DNA of 64,000 nucleotides from Butyricimonas muris (GCF_046365375.1 NZ_JBKEIT010000007.1:258870-322869), one strand, 5' to 3'. Positions 53,091 through 62,034 are shown, counted from the stretch's first letter. Program-made: numbers and translations. The notes: generated by a model not told the origin, from the letters alone.

Positions 53091-53609
53091 ATGGCACAGG
53101 AACGAATGGACGACTGGATGGAATATGCCAGGGAACTGGCACGTGCCGAGCGTGAACTGCGGGTTGAACGCTGGGTATTCATTTCCATCGAATGCAAGGA
53201 TGAAGCCGGCAATCCAATCCGGCTTCATTCGTATGACCTTCCGAGGGAACTGCACAAGCGTTACCGTTGGGTAGTCCGCTGGCGTGAAGCCCGGTTGCAA
53301 TGCCTGTACCCCAAAAGGCAAATCAATACCTATTACAGCTATTATGACAGACGTACCGGACTGCGTACCAATTTCAACTCCTCACTGTCAAGACTGTCAG
53401 CAGCCAAAGCCCAAATCTCCATCGCGGAGCGTAAAGAACGTGAGTATATCCAATACCAGCGTACAAACAACCTGTTCTTTGATGAAAATACAGATGAACA
53501 GCTGGTAGGGTTTCGTGAAAAACTGCGTATGAAAAAGGAAAAATACACGGCATTGGAACATGAAATCCGTTCTGAGATGGAATCCATGCAAAAATTGAAT
53601 CGTATCTGA
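53091..53609 (+). CDS. Basic accessory protein, unknown
   Basis: 172 residues, Arg-rich, helical at both ends (MEYARELARAERELRVERW; SLSRLSAAKAQISIAERKEREY), with a Tyr-rich stretch (INTYYSYYDRRTGLRTNF) in between. No signal peptide. It is the last gene of the run after RNA copy B. A nucleic-acid-binding role is plausible from charge only. Confidence 0.62.
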   Translation: MAQERMDDWMEYARELARAERELRVERWVFISIECKDEAGNPIRLHSYDLPRELHKRYRWVVRWREARLQCLYPKRQINTYYSYYDRRTGLRTNFNSSLSRLSAAKAQISIAERKEREYIQYQRTNNLFFDENTDEQLVGFREKLRMKKEKYTALEHEIRSEMESMQKLNRI

Positions 53610-53635
53610 CAAAACAGGCAACAACGGGGCTATTA

Positions 53636-53804
53636 TTTTATTTCCCACCCTGCAAAGGTAGCCCCGTGTCCTGTGTATCCTGCAAGGTCAGGTCCCTTCG
53701 GGGTTGGCTGAAAGAAAATCATCCTCGCCGCTGCTGCGGTATTTTCTTTCGCCAAACCTTGCCGGATGCGGACACGGGACAGTCAGGCAGGCGAGAAATA
53801 AAAA
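53636..53804 (+). ncRNA. Structured RNA leader element, copy C
   Basis: P1 pairs CCTGC (53649-53653) with GCAGG (53787-53791) and, beyond an internal loop, TTTATTTC with GAAATAAA. P2 is a 9-bp CCCGTGTCC/GGACACGGG stem where copy A has CGTGTTC/GAACACG. P3 keeps GCAAGGT/ACCTTGC. P4 is GAAAGAAAAT with ATTTTCTTTC. The core ATCATCCTCGCC is at 53719-53730. A CCGGCT/AGCCGG hairpin (53806-53823) follows, then 29 bases to the ATG at 53853. Confidence 0.78.
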
Positions 53805-53852
53805 TACCGGCTCCCGGAGCCGGACGTGTTTAACAGATAAAATGCAAAAGTC

Positions 53853-54143
53853 ATGAAAATCCTGAATGAAGAACATTTCGAGAATGTAAAGCGCTATGCC
53901 GAGTCCATCGGCGACACCTCGTTCCAGAAGTGCCTGGACAGGCTGGAAAGCTGGGAGAAGAATCCCGACCATCCCAATGAAATATCGCTCTACTACGACC
54001 ATGCCCCGTATTCGTTCGGCTTCACGCAACGCTATCCCGATGGAAGAACCGGCATCGTGGGAGGCCTGCTTTATCACGGAATACCGGACAGGTCTTTTGC
54101 CGTCACACTGGAACCGTTCCACGGATGGCAGATACATACCTGA
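53853..54143 (+). CDS. Conjugative-element protein, DUF4120-like
   Basis: 96 residues. Beginning EEHFENVKRYAESIGDTSFQKCLDRLESWE and ending with YYDHAPYSFGFTQRY, GGLLYHG and a late EPFHGWQIHT, it fits my recollection of DUF4120, a small family almost confined to Bacteroidetes conjugative transposons. Function unknown. It is the first gene after RNA copy C. Confidence 0.75.
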   Translation: MKILNEEHFENVKRYAESIGDTSFQKCLDRLESWEKNPDHPNEISLYYDHAPYSFGFTQRYPDGRTGIVGGLLYHGIPDRSFAVTLEPFHGWQIHT

Positions 54144-54200
54144 CCGGAACAAAAGGAAAAGTAACATCAACATAGTATTAACTTAATAAACTTCAAGATT

Positions 54201-55124
54201 ATGGCAAATCTGGCAGTATTGGAAAGACAACAGCAGTTTGATTTCCAGCAGAACGGAATCGAAGTGATGGACTTCGAGACATTACAGCGTACCTACAAGG
54301 AGAATGACATTTACAACAATCCGGTACAGGGCATCTACCATTACCAGGTCATCCAGCGCATGATGGATATCTGTGAAAAGCACAACCTTGACTACGAGGT
54401 GGAGGAAATCTTCGCCGCACAAAACAGGAACAAGACACAACCCGGCGTGAGCATACTCCCGCAAGTGGAACAAATCCACGGGGAAAAGGCGGTGGAAGCG
54501 CATATACTCCGCCGTATCTTCACCACCATCCGCATCAAGGACTGGGAAACCGACGAGCTGACGACCACGCTTGTCGTAGCCTACCACCAGGACGGGGTAC
54601 AGGCGGCCATAGGCCCTTGTGTGAAAATCTGCCATAACCAGTGCATCCTTTCTCCGGAAAGAAGCGTATGTAATTATGGAAAGAAAAAGGTGACTACAGA
54701 AGAGTTGTTCGACACCGTGGATGGCTGGATGGCAAACTTCGAGGTGAACATGAACGAGGACATCGAACGGATACAGAGATTGAAACGCAGAGTTATCCCT
54801 TTGGAAGAAATATATATGTATATAGGACTGTTGACGGCATTGCGTGTTTCCCACGACAGCGCGGACAAGAACCTTTCCTCCACCGTGGAGACCTATCCCT
54901 TGAATCAGGGGCAGATATCGGTATTCACGGAAGAGGTGCTGAAGCTGGTAATGACAAAGGGACAGATTACCGCCTGGGATCTTTACAATGTCGCTACGGA
55001 GATATACAAACCTGGTAAGACGGACTTTCCGGCTTTGATTCCGCAGAACGGGGCGATGGCGGAGCTATTGCTGTCACGCCTGCCAGAAGAAGCGGAAATC
55101 ATGGACGCCATACCGGTAGGCTGA
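54201..55124 (+). CDS. Conserved conjugative-element protein, DUF932-like pattern
   Basis: 307 residues, soluble. The middle part (RRIFTTIRIKDWETDELTTTLVVAYHQDGVQAAIGPCVKICHNQCIL) resembles the core of DUF932 plasmid/phage proteins, but I am not certain. It contains five Cys in the central part. It lies 57 bases after the DUF4120-like gene and ends in front of a terminator shared with the converging tra operon. Confidence 0.6.
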   Translation: MANLAVLERQQQFDFQQNGIEVMDFETLQRTYKENDIYNNPVQGIYHYQVIQRMMDICEKHNLDYEVEEIFAAQNRNKTQPGVSILPQVEQIHGEKAVEAHILRRIFTTIRIKDWETDELTTTLVVAYHQDGVQAAIGPCVKICHNQCILSPERSVCNYGKKKVTTEELFDTVDGWMANFEVNMNEDIERIQRLKRRVIPLEEIYMYIGLLTALRVSHDSADKNLSSTVETYPLNQGQISVFTEEVLKLVMTKGQITAWDLYNVATEIYKPGKTDFPALIPQNGAMAELLLSRLPEEAEIMDAIPVG

Positions 55125-55151
55125 ACGGATGGATTCCATTGAAATCACAAA

Positions 55152-55202
55152 AGAGGGAGAACCTGGCGGTCTGATGCCGAATGATTCTCCCTCTTCTTTT
55201 TT
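55152..55202 (+). terminator. Terminator between accessory and tra operons
   Basis: A 10-bp stem AGAGGGAGAA/TTCTCCCTCT (55152-55161 with 55185-55194) with a 23-base loop, then TCTTTTTT. It ends at the stop codon of the converging lysozyme gene; a weaker T run on the other strand could serve that operon. Confidence 0.8.
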
Positions 55203-55719
55203 ACTTCTTAAACAGTAGCATATATTCCACTTTTCTTCTCCGTTCAATGCTCGGTACCACTTTCCCCTTGTAGCACCGGAATGAGACATACTCGTTGTAA
55301 ATGTCCCTGTCCCCGGCTTCCAACTTTTGAATAAGCCTGCTCTTGGGTATCTTGCCATAGCCGACCACACGGTAATATCCCACATTATAAGACAAGGTGG
55401 CGACTAAAAGGGCATCCTTTCCGAAACGGCTGCACATCCTGCACAGTTTCCTCAAATCCGCTCTGAGCAATGAATCCGCCTGTGCCTTGCTCATATCCGG
55501 TCTGAACGTTTCTCCCGGCAAAAGTTTGTGACCCCAGCCCACATAAGGCAGATGTTTTCCATGCCAACCCTCGAACCGCTTGATGCAGGCGATGGCCTGC
55601 TCGAAAAGCGAATCCGGGATTTCCGTGGCAGTGGGAGGCGAGCCACCGCCTCCCCGTGGATGAGCCGCCAGACAGTTACAGGTTAGAATCAGGCATATAG
55701 CCGCTACAATCACTCGCAT
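55201..55719 (-). CDS. Phage-type lysozyme (glycoside hydrolase 24) of the tra operon
   Basis: 172 residues with a signal peptide (1-18). The catalytic Glu lies in KRFEGWHGK, followed by PYVGWGHKLLPGE and a late SYNVGYYRV. This is the T4-type lysozyme layout. It should cut peptidoglycan locally to let the conjugation channel through. It is the last gene of the tra operon and overlaps the end of traQ by 10 bases. Confidence 0.88.
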   Translation of the reverse strand: MRVIVAAICLILTCNCLAAHPRGGGGSPPTATEIPDSLFEQAIACIKRFEGWHGKHLPYVGWGHKLLPGETFRPDMSKAQADSLLRADLRKLCRMCSRFGKDALLVATLSYNVGYYRVVGYGKIPKSRLIQKLEAGDRDIYNEYVSFRCYKGKVVPSIERRRKVEYMLLFKK

Positions 55720-56273
55720 ACCGTAACCGTTTCAATGTTCACCAAATGATTTTTCACAAGTTCCCCACCGGTTCGGGGAATTCTGCCGGTTCCTCCCGTA
55801 TCATCTTCTGCGTCATCCTTTTTCTCGTTGTTGAAATCAAAACTAAGCAGGAATAATTGTGCAGGGGCACTGTTGTCCTCGAAATATATGTCAATACTCT
55901 GTTGGTCCTCACACTCGGAAGTGTAGTACAGCCGGAACACCTCCCTGTCAAGCGGATAACGGTCGTTGGGCAGCAACACCATCCCGTCGTCCATGCGGAG
56001 CGAGCCTTTGCCGTCAGGCTGGAAATAACGGACGGTGTACCGTGCATCGGAGAACCGGCCCTCACGCTTGAGTTCGCACCGTATTTCCACGGTCTCGCCT
56101 TTCACGATACGTTTGGGTACTGGCATCGTCTCCACTGTGAAGGGATATCCCTGCTGCACATCCAAATCATTGTCACAGGATACCAGGGCTATTGCTACTA
56201 CAGTCGCAAGCATTGCCGAAAAGATAGCGGCAAACGCGTTCATCTTATTTTTCTTTTTCATGTTCATTGTCAT
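55710..56273 (-). CDS. traQ: Conjugative transposon protein TraQ (DUF3872)
   Basis: 187 residues from the ATG at 56273; a TTG farther upstream overlaps traP and is less likely. Lipoprotein signal ending at VSCDND. The mature part (YPFTVETMPVPKRIVKGETVEIRCELKREGRF, IDIYFEDNSAPAQLFLLSFDF) matches the DUF3872/TraQ family of CTnDOT-type elements. Envelope-localised; its role in transfer is not defined. Confidence 0.85.
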   Translation of the reverse strand: MTMNMKKKNKMNAFAAIFSAMLATVVAIALVSCDNDLDVQQGYPFTVETMPVPKRIVKGETVEIRCELKREGRFSDARYTVRYFQPDGKGSLRMDDGMVLLPNDRYPLDREVFRLYYTSECEDQQSIDIYFEDNSAPAQLFLLSFDFNNEKKDDAEDDTGGTGRIPRTGGELVKNHLVNIETVTVCE

Positions 56274-56286
56274 TTTAATGGTTTTT

Positions 56287-57162
56287 CTATTGTTCAATAA
56301 TTCCTTCCCAATATTGCAGGTATTCGTTCAAATCCTTGAATCCCTTGTACAGGGAAGAACAGTCCTCTATCTTGTTGCCGTAGCGTTTGCGGAGGGCTTC
56401 CAGTGTCCTTCGCCCCGCTTCGTCACGGTCCAGGTAACAATTGACCCGGTCGTACTTGTCAAGGAAACCATACGAGCGTTCCAATAAAGCCACCGAGTTC
56501 AGCACGAGGTAGTCATCGCCGCATCCCAGGCCGAGCACCATCCATGAGAGATAGTCAATGAACCCCTCGAAAATGTTACAGGTGTCCGAACCGTTGTCGA
56601 TGAGCGATATGTCCTTCGGCGACATACTGCCCTTGAACAGGCGGCTGCGCAACTCATACCCACCGCTGATGTTCCTGAATCCGATGGAGAAGTACCGCTT
56701 GCCATGCAAGGTATATCTGACTTCCTCACAGTTCGGCAATGCCACATCGCTGCAAATGCCACGCTCTTTCAGATAATTGAGCAGGATTTTGTTGTTCAAT
56801 GGCTCAATGCGTACATTCACGAAGCAATTCTCTTCACCAGGTGTGGTGTCGAAACATTTTTCTTTCGGACGGAAAACTATTTCCGGAACAATACCACCCA
56901 ATGATTCCGAAATGAATTTAGCCTGCGACTTGAAATCACCGCTGCCAATGATTTCTCCTGCAAGCGAGAATATATCCCCGCCACGCCCGATGCCGAAGTC
57001 CTGCCACACATTCTTTAGAATATTCACCCTGAACGACGGTGTCCGTTCTTCCCGATAAGGGGCGGAATACCACCATTCATTCCCTTTCCGGGCCGTCGGC
57101 TCATGTCCCATCCGTGCCAGAAAATCCGTAATGGGAATCTTCCTTATATCTTCTATATTCAT
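56287..57162 (-). CDS. traP: TraP, DNA primase-like (CHC2/TOPRIM)
   Basis: 291 residues. The N-terminal part has the primase-like WWYSAPYREERTPSFRVN and FGIGRGGDIFSLA segments, and the TOPRIM part has CNIFEGFIDYLS with an acidic YLDRDEAGRRT. It resembles bacterial primase N-terminal halves, but the zinc Cys of CHC2 are largely absent. It may prime the transferred strand in the recipient. Between traO (13 bases) and traQ. Confidence 0.85.
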   Translation of the reverse strand: MNIEDIRKIPITDFLARMGHEPTARKGNEWWYSAPYREERTPSFRVNILKNVWQDFGIGRGGDIFSLAGEIIGSGDFKSQAKFISESLGGIVPEIVFRPKEKCFDTTPGEENCFVNVRIEPLNNKILLNYLKERGICSDVALPNCEEVRYTLHGKRYFSIGFRNISGGYELRSRLFKGSMSPKDISLIDNGSDTCNIFEGFIDYLSWMVLGLGCGDDYLVLNSVALLERSYGFLDKYDRVNCYLDRDEAGRRTLEALRKRYGNKIEDCSSLYKGFKDLNEYLQYWEGIIEQ

Positions 57163-57175
57163 AAGCCGTGATGTT

Positions 57176-57748
57176 TTAATTGATGATAAATTTCACGCCC
57201 AGCCCGAATTGCATAGTGAACACGGATAATGAACCTCCCCACATGGCGCGTTCCCGGACGCTGGCAAGCAGCACGATACGGTCCGTGACATAGGTTTCAA
57301 GCTCCAGTGTTATCGCCCCGCCATAGATAAAGGCATCCTTGGCGAGCAACTTCGAGCCGTCATACAACATCTTATTCCCCCAATTCACGGTTTCGTAACC
57401 GGCCAAAGCCGAGCCGCCGATGGAAAGGAACAGTGTTTTGGAAGGGTCGGACAGGAATTTCAGATAGTACCCACCCTCGGCAGTGAACTGCGCACGAGGA
57501 ACGGACACGTTACGGTACTCGTAATTCTTCAACAGGTATTCCGCACCGACAATCCAGCGGTTGGCTTTCTTGGTATATCCCGATACCGCGAATCCCGCAT
57601 AATGGTTCAAGGGTGATTTCGAGCCTTCCGCAAATCCGCCCCGCAGCTCCACGCCTTTCATGCCGGGGAGACAGCGTTGGGCGTATGCCTGCCCTGAAAA
57701 CAGGGCAAGCGATACGACCGCTACTAACATATAGATGACCTTACGCAT
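57176..57748 (-). CDS. traO: Conjugative transposon protein TraO
   Basis: 190 residues with a signal peptide (1-23). The mature protein is beta-rich with alternating aromatic residues and ends GLGVKFIIN, like a small outer-membrane barrel. Such proteins occupy this position in CTnDOT-type tra operons. It starts 2 bases after traN ends. Confidence 0.88.
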   Translation of the reverse strand: MRKVIYMLVAVVSLALFSGQAYAQRCLPGMKGVELRGGFAEGSKSPLNHYAGFAVSGYTKKANRWIVGAEYLLKNYEYRNVSVPRAQFTAEGGYYLKFLSDPSKTLFLSIGGSALAGYETVNWGNKMLYDGSKLLAKDAFIYGGAITLELETYVTDRIVLLASVRERAMWGGSLSVFTMQFGLGVKFIIN

Positions 57749-57750
57749 GG

Positions 57751-58731
57751 CTACTTCACTTTAAGTTCGTTGATCACTTTGGCTCTCACGATGTCCTCGC
57801 TCTCCACGGTGAACGACTGGTGACGCCCGCCGCTTTTCTCGTTCAGTTCCACGACCAGCACCTTACCGGCAGGGATGGTGAACTTGTCAAAAGTGAACAT
57901 GGTACGTTCGTCCTTATTTCCAGCTACCAAAGTGGCATAGTTATAGGCTCTGAGAGGAAAAACAATCTGCTCCTGGATGGCTGTACGCTTCATTACCTTC
58001 TTATCCACAATCTTGAACGTCACGAAATCCACCTCGAAAGGCACATTCGACTGGTTGCGTACCTGCGTGTGGAAATAGAGCAGCCCGTTATGGGTATAAA
58101 TACCGCGCAGGAGGTACTGGATGCCGAAAGCCTTGCTACCGATGTGCTTGACATGGCGTTTGTTCTCTTTGTGGATACTCTTGTTGATCAGTTGCACGAG
58201 TTTGGGGGATTCACTGCCCAGTTCCTTTAGATATATGTCAAGCGCGTTGTTCGGACGGTTCACCTTGCTGCCGTCATGGATGAAGTCCTTCATCTCGATG
58301 TTCAGCAACAACGGCTCGTCCGCATACTTGACATTGAACGTGTAGAAACTGCCGCTTTCGGTGATGACCGACATGTTCGTCTCGTCACGGAAATTTCTGA
58401 CCACCGCCTTTACGCGGATAACATTCTCCGCACCGTCGGCCTTTCCCGCCACAAGATTCGGGGAACCGAGGTCCACATAGCGGACGGCGGAGGGGAAAAT
58501 GATGTGCGTGGTCTTGTCGTAGGTCACTTCCAGCCCATACGGGGGAACCATCCTGTCAAAGGTGAGCTTCCGGGTCAGACCGTGGTAGAGGTCGCCATCC
58601 TCCTGCCCGGGATAGAGTTCCCTGGTCATTGTGACTCTGCCTGTTTCTGCCGATATAGAATCGGCTGCATTCTGTGCAAAAGCACTCACTGCGCCCGTCA
58701 TGAGGGCAAACATTACAAAAATCTTTTTCAT
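57751..58731 (-). CDS. traN: Conjugative transposon protein TraN (VirB9-like)
   Basis: 326 residues with a signal peptide ending AFAQ. The pattern TTHIIFPSAVRYVDLGSPNLVAGKADGAENVIRVKA is diagnostic of TraN of Bacteroidetes elements, and the C-terminal half is beta-rich as in VirB9. It is part of the outer-membrane core of the type IV secretion channel, next to the VirB10-like TraM. Confidence 0.92.
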   Translation of the reverse strand: MKKIFVMFALMTGAVSAFAQNAADSISAETGRVTMTRELYPGQEDGDLYHGLTRKLTFDRMVPPYGLEVTYDKTTHIIFPSAVRYVDLGSPNLVAGKADGAENVIRVKAVVRNFRDETNMSVITESGSFYTFNVKYADEPLLLNIEMKDFIHDGSKVNRPNNALDIYLKELGSESPKLVQLINKSIHKENKRHVKHIGSKAFGIQYLLRGIYTHNGLLYFHTQVRNQSNVPFEVDFVTFKIVDKKVMKRTAIQEQIVFPLRAYNYATLVAGNKDERTMFTFDKFTIPAGKVLVVELNEKSGGRHQSFTVESEDIVRAKVINELKVK

Positions 58732-58751
58732 ACTTTGTGAATTTTAATGGG

Positions 58752-60050
58752 TTATTGATTATCGTTCTGGTAAAGCATCAGGGTATAACCGGATTTGAGG
58801 TGTACTTTTTCCTCCCGCATCTTCCGGGATATGTATTGCGACACTCCCTGTATGGCACCCCTGCCGAGTTCGGAGAGCAGCTGGTCTCCGGCTGACTGGT
58901 TGGTGATGGATATGCTCGTGCCAAGGTTTTGTCCCAAGTTGGCCGCTACCTCCTTGGCGGCATTCGCTTCCATCGAGCCGGGAATGAAGATGCCCTCCTG
59001 TCCGTCATTGTCATACACGGCAAGCTCCACGGGAATGATGATGCCGTCGTGCTCCACCTGTATGATTCCAATGCCGAGCCTTTCGCCTTGTATGCGCCCC
59101 TCGCCCGTGACAAGGGAGTTGCGTGGAAGGACATACCTGCCGACACGCATCGGTTCCAAAAGCCTTAACCTAACGCTCTGCCCGCTTCTTATGGTCTGGT
59201 CACCATGCACGCAGGCACGGATGGTATTCCTCGTATGCCCGTCAGCCGTCTTTCCCACGGCGGTATGGAATCCAGCATATCCGGTCTGTGCCATCCGTGC
59301 CAACAGTACGGAATCACTGACGGGTTGCGGAAGCGATGACACCACCGGTGTGGAGACCTGTCCCACGGGAACGGCTCTTGCCTTCCTGCCGTTGGCGGCA
59401 GGTTCGGTTTCTTCCCGTTTTTCCGTACCTGCGCCATCCTTGCCCGGCGTATATTTGGCGGCCAGTTCGTAAGATTTTTCCAGCAATGCTACCTGCTCCT
59501 CGTAGGTCATCTGTGCGGGTTGCTGTACCGCGGCAGCCTGCTTCAACTGCTCCACCTCGGCTTTCAATGCCTCCTTTTCGGGGTCTTCTCTCGGTGCCTC
59601 ATAGAAACTGCCGAGCGTGGCGTTAATATCGTTATAGGCGGATGTGGACGAAGATATGGCCCCATTCCTGCGGTTTCCACTGCCACGATAGGATGATGCA
59701 CTTTCGGATTCCCGCTCCTGCGGTATTTCCACGACAGGACTGCTTGTTTCATTCTGCCTGTTTTCATCGGCAAGCGCGGAAAAATCCTCCAGCGTGCGCA
59801 TCTTCTCTTCCTGCCTGCGTTTCATGTCCGCCTGCTCGTAGGCGGCAATCTTGTCCGCCTCGATACCTGCCCCTCTCGGGTCGGGCAGTTCGGAATTGAA
59901 ACCGGCATTCCTTTCCTCCCTCTGCCGTTCCTCCTTGGACGGCGCGAAAATCAGCCACATGCAGCCGACAAACAGGAGGAACATTCCGGCAAAGACCAGG
60001 TATTTCCTGATTTCCTGCCTCTGTCTCAATTTGTTTGCATCGTTACTCAT
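58752..60050 (-). CDS. traM: Conjugative transposon protein TraM (VirB10-like)
   Basis: 432 residues. One N-terminal transmembrane helix (about 17-36), a long low-complexity periplasmic stretch rich in Glu, Gln and Ser, then the VirB10-like domain from about 260 (QTIRSGQSVRLRLLEPMRVGRYVLPRNSLVTGEGRIQGERL). It spans the periplasm and links inner- and outer-membrane parts of the channel. Its start overlaps the end of traL by 8 bases. Confidence 0.93.
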   Translation of the reverse strand: MSNDANKLRQRQEIRKYLVFAGMFLLFVGCMWLIFAPSKEERQREERNAGFNSELPDPRGAGIEADKIAAYEQADMKRRQEEKMRTLEDFSALADENRQNETSSPVVEIPQERESESASSYRGSGNRRNGAISSSTSAYNDINATLGSFYEAPREDPEKEALKAEVEQLKQAAAVQQPAQMTYEEQVALLEKSYELAAKYTPGKDGAGTEKREETEPAANGRKARAVPVGQVSTPVVSSLPQPVSDSVLLARMAQTGYAGFHTAVGKTADGHTRNTIRACVHGDQTIRSGQSVRLRLLEPMRVGRYVLPRNSLVTGEGRIQGERLGIGIIQVEHDGIIIPVELAVYDNDGQEGIFIPGSMEANAAKEVAANLGQNLGTSISITNQSAGDQLLSELGRGAIQGVSQYISRKMREEKVHLKSGYTLMLYQNDNQ

Positions 60051-60348
60051 TGTCTTCTTTGTTGAACTGGTTAAAAAACTCTTCCATCTCGCGGATTTTA
60101 CTGTCCGTAAGGGTGTCCGCCTGAATAAAGTCCGGGATATCCAGCGGGGTTATCTCGATGACCTCACGTTTGGCATCCTCCCGTCCAATGTCGTATATGG
60201 CGCGGAAAATCATGTAGAAATTCCCAAGCGCGAACAGGACGGTCAGCACGACGATGGTTATCACTCTCTTTTCAGGACTCAACCCGGCGCAGGCAGCGCG
60301 CAGTTTTTCTTCGGCCAAGTCCCTGATTTTTACAAGCATCTTTTTCAT
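60043..60348 (-). CDS. traL: Conjugative transposon protein TraL (DUF3989)
   Basis: 101 residues with one transmembrane helix (about 30-50, ITIVVLTVLFALGNFYMIFRA) and an acidic tail. Its position between TraK and TraM and its length match TraL of CTnDOT-type elements. Inner-membrane component; exact role unknown. Confidence 0.88.
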   Translation of the reverse strand: MKKMLVKIRDLAEEKLRAACAGLSPEKRVITIVVLTVLFALGNFYMIFRAIYDIGREDAKREVIEITPLDIPDFIQADTLTDSKIREMEEFFNQFNKEDNE

Positions 60349-60359
60349 ACATTCAAAAT

Positions 60360-60983
60360 TTAACGGTCATATACTCTGATGTCCCTGTTTTCCACCACAC
60401 GGAAGGCTTCGAGGATGAAGCCGTGCGGATTGTTGTCGCTGCGGGTGGAATTGAGCAGCCTGCCCCGCGTGACGAGGCTGCGCTCCGTCACGCTCTTCTC
60501 CCGGATGATGGAAAGGCGGGCATACGTCACTACCTCATACGGGTAGCTGTTGAAGTCGCATTTCACGCTGTCAATCCCGATGCGCTGGCTCATGTTGCCG
60601 GAGATGATCCGGTTGTAGTAGCCCTGTTCCGCCAGATCCCGGTAATGGGCATAGGCAGAGCGGTCGCTCAGGAACATGGCACGCTGGATATTGCCCTCTA
60701 TCGCACTCTTGTCAGGAGCCAGCGAGAAAAATAGCTCATGGAAGCGTCTGACATGCTCCCTCGCCTCCACGGGACGGTTCTGCTCCAGGTCCTGCGAGAG
60801 GGCGAGCATGAGCGACTTCCCCTCGTCCAGCACATAGATTTTCTGCCTCTGCGCCTCGGCAAAGCCGTATGCCTTCCACACCGAATATCCCACAAGCAGG
60901 GTACACGCGCAGAGATAGACGATACCGAACAGACGCAAATGCCTGAAACTGGTCTCGATGTTTTTTAATGATTTGAATTCCAT
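60360..60983 (-). CDS. traK: Conjugative transposon protein TraK (VirB8-like)
   Basis: 207 residues. Starts with MEFKSLKNIETSFRHLRLF, one transmembrane helix (about 17-37), then a periplasmic domain with LALSQDLEQNRPVEAREHVRRFHELFFSLAPD, strongly conserved in TraK. It is the VirB8-like scaffold of the channel. Confidence 0.93.
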   Translation of the reverse strand: MEFKSLKNIETSFRHLRLFGIVYLCACTLLVGYSVWKAYGFAEAQRQKIYVLDEGKSLMLALSQDLEQNRPVEAREHVRRFHELFFSLAPDKSAIEGNIQRAMFLSDRSAYAHYRDLAEQGYYNRIISGNMSQRIGIDSVKCDFNSYPYEVVTYARLSIIREKSVTERSLVTRGRLLNSTRSDNNPHGFILEAFRVVENRDIRVYDR

Positions 60984-61010
60984 TCCAATGTCGTTTTAAG
61001 ATGGTTATTA

Positions 61011-62015
61011 CTATTTGATGAGCCTTCCTGCGATGTTGCCTACCGCCGCACCGCCGGCTCCTGCCACCACGGAACCGGTCTTGGATGCCGTCTGGGTCAC
61101 GTTCTTGCCGTAATTGCCTGCACCGCCTCCTGCCTGGATAATCCAGTTGGCCACTGTTGGGATGGTGAAATACCCGATGATACCGATAATCAGAAAAGTG
61201 ATGTAAACCCCGTTGGAGCCGTCCGGGATGAAGTTCGGGTCGGAAAGCTGTTCGATGTCCTGCCGGAGCATCAACACCTGTATCCGTGCCAGCACACTGC
61301 TGAAGAGGTCACTCACCGGGAGCCACAGGTAAATGCTGATATAACGGACGAACCATTGGCTGAGCGAGGCCTGGAAACCGTCCCAGCAGGACAGGGCGAA
61401 CGAAATCGGTCCCAGTATCGAAAGCACAATCAGGAAGAACGTCCGCAGCGTGTCGATGACAAGGGCGGCCGCGTTGAACATGAGTTCCAGCAGTTCGCGG
61501 AAGAAATTCTGAACCGCCTTCTTCATGTTGTACATTGCCCGGTCTACATACATCCCGCAGGCCTCTATCGCGTCCATAACCCCCAATTCGTCCAGTTTGT
61601 TGTCGAAAGACTCCTTGTCGACCAGATAGGCCGTCTCGGGATTGCGCTTCATCGCCTCGAACTCCAGCCTGTCCTTCTGCGCACGGTACTCGTTCATGTC
61701 GAAGGTCTGTGCCTCCAGTATTGAATGTGTACCTTTCACGATAGGCGACATGACACTGTTCAGCGTGCCCAGCACGATGGTCGGGAAAAACATGATACAT
61801 AACCCCAACGCAAACGGACGGAGAAGGGGAAAGACATCCACGGGCTCCGCCCTTGCCAGAGACTGCCATACCCGGTAGGCCACGTAAAACAGGGCGCCAA
61901 GCCCCGCGAGTCCTTTCGCCACACCCGTCATCTGCGAGCAGAGCGGCATCATATCCGTGTAGAGGTTTTGCAGGATCTGATGCAGGTTGTCGAAATTTAT
62001 TGCCAACAATACCAT
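61011..62015 (-). CDS. traJ: Conjugative transposon protein TraJ (VirB6-like)
   Basis: 334 residues, several transmembrane helices. It contains QMTGVAKGLAGLGALFYVAYRVWQSLARAEPVDVFPLLRPFALGL and a second hydrophobic half with DTLRTFFLIVLSILGPISFALSCWDGFQ, both typical of TraJ. It forms the inner-membrane VirB6-like part of the channel. It follows traI by 19 bases. Confidence 0.93.
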   Translation of the reverse strand: MVLLAINFDNLHQILQNLYTDMMPLCSQMTGVAKGLAGLGALFYVAYRVWQSLARAEPVDVFPLLRPFALGLCIMFFPTIVLGTLNSVMSPIVKGTHSILEAQTFDMNEYRAQKDRLEFEAMKRNPETAYLVDKESFDNKLDELGVMDAIEACGMYVDRAMYNMKKAVQNFFRELLELMFNAAALVIDTLRTFFLIVLSILGPISFALSCWDGFQASLSQWFVRYISIYLWLPVSDLFSSVLARIQVLMLRQDIEQLSDPNFIPDGSNGVYITFLIIGIIGYFTIPTVANWIIQAGGGAGNYGKNVTQTASKTGSVVAGAGGAAVGNIAGRLIK

Positions 62016-62034
62016 AAGTGAATCGGATTAGGGA

